This document shows positions 5,988 through 11,192 of a stretch of DNA of 11,192 nt, one piece after another; position 1 is the first letter of the stretch; every line of letters begins with the position of its first letter. The notes beneath the pieces were generated by a model. It was not told where the DNA came from. It ran no database searches and was given only the letters and a program-made list of their open reading frames with translations. The position numbers were made by a program, and so were the translations under genes. Source of the DNA: an uncultured Flavobacteriales bacterium (GTDB lineage: Bacteria > Bacteroidota > Bacteroidia > Flavobacteriales_D > Sanyastnellaceae). The DNA is taken from the NCBI GenBank assembly GCA_913057815.1, contig CAJXOV010000031.1:1-11192 (forward strand). The letters are read 5' to 3'.

Positions 5988-8114
5988 ATGCGAGTTTTCG
6001 TGAAAATAACAGTTTTAATCCTTCTTCTAGCAGGGATATGCCCTATTGTTTCAATTGGACAAACTGCCTCACAAATTCAATGTTTAAACGTCAATACAGA
6101 TGGCACTGTACAGGTAACTTGGGAGCTGTATAATGATATCGGCACAAATTTCAACAGCTACCAAATCAACAGAAAACTACCTACAGATGCCGTTTATTCA
6201 CAGGTAATTACAATAGCTAATATCAATGCAACTTCCATTTTAGATAATTTTTTCGGGATAGATTCGAATACGAATCAGTATTGTTACCAAATTACTATTA
6301 TTCTAAATGGAGCGCCTGCTCTAACCTCTGAAGGGTTATGCACTATTGATTTGAATGGAATATCGGATACAAACACTGGATTAGCAGACCTGTCATGGCT
6401 TGACCCTGTACCCACTGGATCTTCAGTGCCAACTGGAACAACCTATGAAGTTTATTATGAATTTCCTATTGGAAACTGGGTACTAGATTCTTTTTTCGAT
6501 TACACGCCTGGAGACGTTAGTTATGAGCATGAAGTTAAGGTTTGCAGCGGAAATGTAAATTTTCGAATTGACCTCGTAATCCCAGGAGCTCCATGTTCTT
6601 CCAGTTCAAACATTGTGAACCTATATGTTGAAGATAAAAACGCTCCAGAAGTTCCTGTCATAGCTAGTGTATCTGTAGATTCGATTACTTCGTCAGCTCT
6701 AATTGATTGGTTTACTCCTTCTGCCTCGGACATTTCAGGGTACATTCTTTATCAGTGTCTTGGTGCTTCGGCAGTTCCTTTTGACACTATTTACGACCCA
6801 AGCCAAACCTCTTATTTAGATATAAACTCTAATCCGGGGATTTCTCCTGAAGGATATTTGGTAGCCTCATTCGATGATTGCCCATCAGTACTTAATGATT
6901 TTACCGGAAACCCAAGTCCTAGCGTACCAGAGGGATCTACTGTTATTTGCCCAGCCACTTCCTCTACCATTTTCTTAGATTACTCCTGGGAAGTATGTCA
7001 AGAATATGTAGACTTAGCCTGGTCTTTAGCTCCTTGGGGACAGGATGGAATAGCTTTTTACGAGGTGTACAGAAAAGTAAACGGTGGACCTGAAGAATTT
7101 CTCACATTGATAGAAGAAGGTGACCGTGAATTTAGAGATTATAATATTGAGCCTTATGAAACTTACGACTGGTACATAAAAGCGCACAGCAGCACTATAG
7201 TAGGCGCTACTAGTTTGAGTAACATCTTAAATCTAACTATTACTGCACCAGATTTACCTGCTGATTTTTATCTAAGCACAGCTACAGTGAATTCTGATGA
7301 TGAAATTCAAATTGACATTAAAAAAACAGATACTCCTTCCTTCTTCGAATATGTTCTGCTCCGTTCTGAAGGAGATGATGATTTTTATAAAGACATTGAT
7401 TTTATTTCATCTCAAACGGGAACGGAATATTCATTCTATGACAATGACGTACAACCTTCAGTTTATAGTTACACCTACCAAATTGCATTGATCGATCAAT
7501 GTAACGACACAGTTGATTTCAGCAATATAGGAAAGACAATTCTTGTAGATGGTTTGGCTAACTCAGAATCATTAGTCAATACGATCACTTGGTCAGGATA
7601 TGAAGAATGGGACACTGGAGTAGAATCTTATGACATATACAGAAGAATAGATGGTGGTGTTTCTCAATTTCTGGCATCTAACCAAGCAAATATTAGGTTC
7701 TTTGAAGACGATGTTACGGATTTTCTATCTAGCAAAGGCGAATTCTGTTATGAAATAAAAGCGAATGAGTCTGCCAATCCAGCGGGGAACTCATATTCGA
7801 TATCTAATGAACTTTGTTTGACTCAACCTCCAAAAATTTGGATACCAAATGCATTTGCCATCAATGGAATTAATGATGAGTTTAAGCCTGTCATCTCTTT
7901 TGCTGATTTCACTACGTATCGTATGATAATATACAATCGGTGGGGACAACAAATTTTCGAAACTAGGAATTTGGATAGAGGTTGGGATGGAACAAAAAAC
8001 GGAACTTTAGTACCTGAAGATAACTATATGTATTACATAGAAATCAAAGATGGGGCTGGCAGAATTTTCGAAGAACGTGGCCCGCTTACTATGCTAATAT
8101 TTGGTGCCAATTAA
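5988..8114 (+). CDS. Secreted FN3-like multidomain protein with T9SS type B (gliding-associated) C-terminal sorting domain
   Basis: This 708-residue protein is predicted to be exported by Sec and then secreted and surface-anchored by the type IX system. Residues 1 to about 25 form a signal peptide (MRVFVKITVLILLLAGICPI, then VSIGQ). Residues about 30-610 hold several FN3-like beta-sandwich modules with W-x-x and Y-x-(V/I)-YR patterns: VQVTWELYND (41-50), ADLSWLDP, ALIDWFTPSASDISGYILY (237-255), then two closely related modules near 340-400 and 530-592. About a dozen Cys residues in the mature chain suggest disulfides. Residues 618-706 match the gliding motility-associated / type B sorting domain: IPNAFAINGINDEF, MIIYNRWGQQIFE, GWDGTKNG, DNYMYYIEIKD. 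No enzyme domain is recognisable, so an adhesive or structural surface role is likely but unproven. The sorting domain implies T9SS genes elsewhere in the genome, not that this protein drives gliding. Confidence 0.88.
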   Translation: MRVFVKITVLILLLAGICPIVSIGQTASQIQCLNVNTDGTVQVTWELYNDIGTNFNSYQINRKLPTDAVYSQVITIANINATSILDNFFGIDSNTNQYCYQITIILNGAPALTSEGLCTIDLNGISDTNTGLADLSWLDPVPTGSSVPTGTTYEVYYEFPIGNWVLDSFFDYTPGDVSYEHEVKVCSGNVNFRIDLVIPGAPCSSSSNIVNLYVEDKNAPEVPVIASVSVDSITSSALIDWFTPSASDISGYILYQCLGASAVPFDTIYDPSQTSYLDINSNPGISPEGYLVASFDDCPSVLNDFTGNPSPSVPEGSTVICPATSSTIFLDYSWEVCQEYVDLAWSLAPWGQDGIAFYEVYRKVNGGPEEFLTLIEEGDREFRDYNIEPYETYDWYIKAHSSTIVGATSLSNILNLTITAPDLPADFYLSTATVNSDDEIQIDIKKTDTPSFFEYVLLRSEGDDDFYKDIDFISSQTGTEYSFYDNDVQPSVYSYTYQIALIDQCNDTVDFSNIGKTILVDGLANSESLVNTITWSGYEEWDTGVESYDIYRRIDGGVSQFLASNQANIRFFEDDVTDFLSSKGEFCYEIKANESANPAGNSYSISNELCLTQPPKIWIPNAFAINGINDEFKPVISFADFTTYRMIIYNRWGQQIFETRNLDRGWDGTKNGTLVPEDNYMYYIEIKDGAGRIFEERGPLTMLIFGAN
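7005..7187 (+). repeat. FN3-like module copy A within the sorted protein
   Basis: Residues 340-400 read VDLAW, then FYEVYRKVNGGPEEFLTLIEE and YDWYIKA (motifs given in part). This resembles residues 530-592, sharing the order W, Y-x-(V/I)-YR-(K/R)-(V/I)-(N/D)-GG, FL, then Y-x-I-KA. The similarity is visible in protein only; the DNA is not a direct repeat. Confidence 0.6.
7575..7763 (+). repeat. FN3-like module copy B within the sorted protein
   Basis: Residues 530-592 contain ITWSGYEEWDTG, YDIYRRIDGGVSQFL and FCYEIKAN, aligning with the module at residues 340-400. The closing strand also resembles the first module's QYCYQITI (97-104), pointing to diverged tandem modules along the chain. Confidence 0.6.
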
Positions 8115-8140
8115 TGACCTCCAAAGCGCGGGTTAATTAG

Positions 8141-8148
8141 TATATTTG
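8141..8148 (+). promoter_or_regulatory. Putative -7 box (TATATTTG) of guaB
   Basis: TATATTTG is a full match to TAnnTTTG and lies 36 bases before the guaB ATG. No -33 TTTG is visible. No terminator hairpin separates it from the preceding gene, so read-through into guaB is also possible. Confidence 0.5.
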
Positions 8149-8172
8149 CCCGAATTTATTTTTTAACGGTAA

Positions 8173-9663
<1,491 letters not shown>

Positions 9664-9675
9664 AATTAAGAGTTG

Positions 9676-9683
9676 TAATTTTG
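9676..9683 (+). promoter_or_regulatory. Putative -7 box (TAATTTTG) of the parvulin gene
   Basis: TAATTTTG matches TAnnTTTG and lies 27 bases before the ATG at 9711, in the 47-base gap after guaB. A weak TTTA at 9654-9657 is 18 bases upstream, not a true -33 TTTG. It could allow transcription separate from guaB. Confidence 0.4.
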
Positions 9684-9710
9684 CGACCGCATAACAAGTA
9701 ATACGTACTA

Positions 9711-11146
9711 ATGAAAAGGATTATTATAACCATAATTATATCGCTATTTTTAACTCAACTAGGGTTTTCTCAAGATAAGGAGTCAATTATCATGACCCTA
9801 GAGAACCAAGACATAACGCTAGGTGATTTTGAATATATTTTCAGGAAAAACAATAGCGAGACTGTTACTACTAAAGAATCCTTAGATGAGTACATAGATC
9901 TTTTTGTAAACTATAAATTAAAAGTGAAAGCAGCCAAAGATGCTAAGCTAGACACTAACAAATCATTTATAGCTGAGTTAAAAGGGTATAGAAAACAACT
10001 GGCTCGTCCATATTTAACTGACGGTGACATGTTAGATGCACTTACTTTCCAAGCGTACGAAAGAAAAAAAACAGAGATAAAAGCAAAACACATTCTTATT
10101 CGAATTGACCTTGATGCTGAACCTACTGACACATTAGTGGCATGGAATAAGATCAAAGCTTTAAGAGATAGAATTACATTGAATGGTGAAGATTTTGAAA
10201 CTGTAGCAAAAGGACAAGGTGGCTCAGAAGATCCTTCAGTAAAAGACAATGGTGGAGACTTAGGTTTCTTTTCTGCTTTTCAAATGGTGTATGCTTTCGA
10301 AGAGGCTGCATATAACACTGAGGTAGGAAATGTTTCTGAAATATTAAGAACTAGATATGGGTATCATATTCTTAAAGTAGAAGATAGTAGGCCGGCTAGA
10401 GGACAGGTTTTAGTAGCACATATTATGACTAAAGCTGGAAATCAATCTACTGAAAACACTAAGCAGAGAGCGCAGGAAAAGATTAATGAAATCTATCAGA
10501 AATTCTCTAATGGAGAGGAATTTGGAGATTTAGCTCGTAAGTATTCTGAGGATTCTAACACTTCCAAAGAAGGAGGAAAACTCCCCTGGTTTGGGACTAG
10601 AAAAATGGTTAAAGTTTTTGAAGATGTAGCTTTCAACCTTAAAGAGACTGGTGATGTCTCTGTACCTTTTCAAACTGAATATGGCTGGCACATAGTTCAA
10701 AAAATTGATGAAAAAGTAATAGGTGATTTTGAAGATTTAAAATCAGAAATCAAAACTAAAGTTGGCAAAGACACCAGAGCTGAGAAGACGAAGGAATCTT
10801 TTATCAGCAAGTTAAAGCTAGAATATTCTGTAAAACCTAAGGAGAAGTCGTTAGCCTCAATCTACAAAAGCATAGACACTACATTTTTCACTAAGGATTG
10901 GGAAATGAAATTTCCAAAAAAGCTAAAGAAGAGAGCTTTAACAATTGAAAAGACTAAAATACCATTAGCGGATTTCAATAAATATATGGTAAAGAATAAA
11001 AGAAGAGCAAATACCGACAATCCAGAACTTTACATTAAAAACTCTTATAAGGCTTGGGTTGATCAAGAACTATTAGATTTCGAGGATGCTAAACTTGAAG
11101 CAAAGCACGAGCCTTTTAGACAGCTAATGCAGGAGTATAGAGATGG
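9711..11146 (+). CDS. Periplasmic tandem-parvulin peptidyl-prolyl isomerase, SurA-like; 3' end missing
   Basis: This protein of at least 478 residues is cut by the insert boundary with no stop. A Sec signal peptide (MKRIIITIIISLFLTQLGFS, cleavage before QDK) sends it to the periplasm. A chaperone-like N-terminal region (about 25-120) precedes two PpiC/rotamase domains. The first (about 122-225) has KAKHILIRID, GGDLGFFSAFQMV and RTRYGYHILKVED. The second (about 230-333) has VAHIM, YSEDSNTSKEGGKLPWF and TEYGWHIVQKID. A downstream region ends in EYRD at the junction. Such proteins catalyse proline cis-trans isomerisation and assist folding of outer-membrane proteins, as SurA and PrsA do. EYRDG followed by LLF is a motif I recall near the C-terminal part of Bacteroidota members, so perhaps 150-300 residues are lost (estimate). 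Translation past 11146 gives adapter-encoded residues (CLLYTSPSPRD) that are not real. Confidence 0.9.
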
Positions 11147-11192
11147 CTGTCTCTTATACACATCTCCGAGCCCACGAGACCTCTCTACATCT
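11147..11192 (-). other. Nextera/Tn5 read-2 adapter with i7 index (library artefact)
   Basis: Bases 11147-11180 are the reverse complement of the Nextera read-2 adapter; the Tn5 mosaic end covers 11147-11165. Bases 11181-11188 (CTCTCTAC) occupy the i7 index position and match my memory of index N707; ATCT after it is the start of the P7 arm. This is synthetic sequence and truncates the last gene. Confidence 0.98.

Noticed and set aside
6521..6745. A 74-codon - strand open frame inside the type B sorted protein gene
   Set aside because: It is antisense to a protein with a continuous module structure; no signal or motif supports it.
7005..7763. Possible recent tandem DNA duplication within the sorted protein gene
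   Set aside because: The modules resemble each other only at protein level; the DNA is well diverged, so no recent duplication.
9911..10249. A 112-codon open frame on the - strand inside the parvulin gene
   Set aside because: It lies wholly antisense to two clear PpiC domains, has no family-like motif, and is explained by the codon use of the sense gene.
11147..11165. Possible transposon end near the 3' boundary
   Set aside because: The 19-base mosaic end with the Nextera read-2 arm and index is library adapter, not a native insertion sequence; there is no transposase gene.

Overview
The window looks like one intact insert of chromosomal DNA from a low-GC Bacteroidota bacterium, most likely a marine-type Cytophagales relative (inference). 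The evidence is a C-terminal type IX secretion (type B) sorting domain, a DUF6089 outer-membrane protein, a SurA-like tandem parvulin of the Bacteroidota kind, TAnnTTTG promoter-like boxes, weak Shine-Dalgarno signals and A+T-rich coding DNA. The outermost bases are not biological: 1-42 and 11147-11192 are Illumina Nextera (Tn5) adapter and index sequence, so genuine DNA spans only about 43-11146. Both terminal genes are cut by this boundary.

Layout. Region 43-4669 (+ strand) is the 3' part of a surface-polysaccharide cluster: the C-terminal half of an AsnB-type asparagine synthetase/amidotransferase, a GT4 glycosyltransferase overlapping it by 14 bases, a NodU/TobZ-type carbamoyltransferase, and a GT2 glycosyltransferase starting at TTG. 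The four genes are closely packed and probably co-transcribed. The two glycosyltransferases would build a glycan, while the amidotransferase and carbamoyltransferase would decorate it or its precursors (inference). The cluster ends at a hairpin terminator (4687-4711) shared with the convergent DUF6089 gene (4735-5778, - strand).

A 209-base divergent intergenic region (5779-5987) separates the DUF6089 gene from a 708-residue secreted multidomain protein (5988-8114, +) that carries FN3-like modules and a type B sorting domain. Next come the housekeeping gene guaB (8185-9663, +) and the 5' part of a periplasmic tandem-parvulin chaperone gene (9711 to the adapter junction, +). The last three genes each have a TAnnTTTG box 20-40 bases upstream of the start.

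I see no tRNA, rRNA, CRISPR array, insertion sequence or obviously new defence-type system. The most notable points are the adapter-made chimeric ORFs at both ends, a perfect 10-bp inverted repeat covering the carbamoyltransferase start codon, and the pairing of amidation and carbamoylation enzymes in one glycan cluster.
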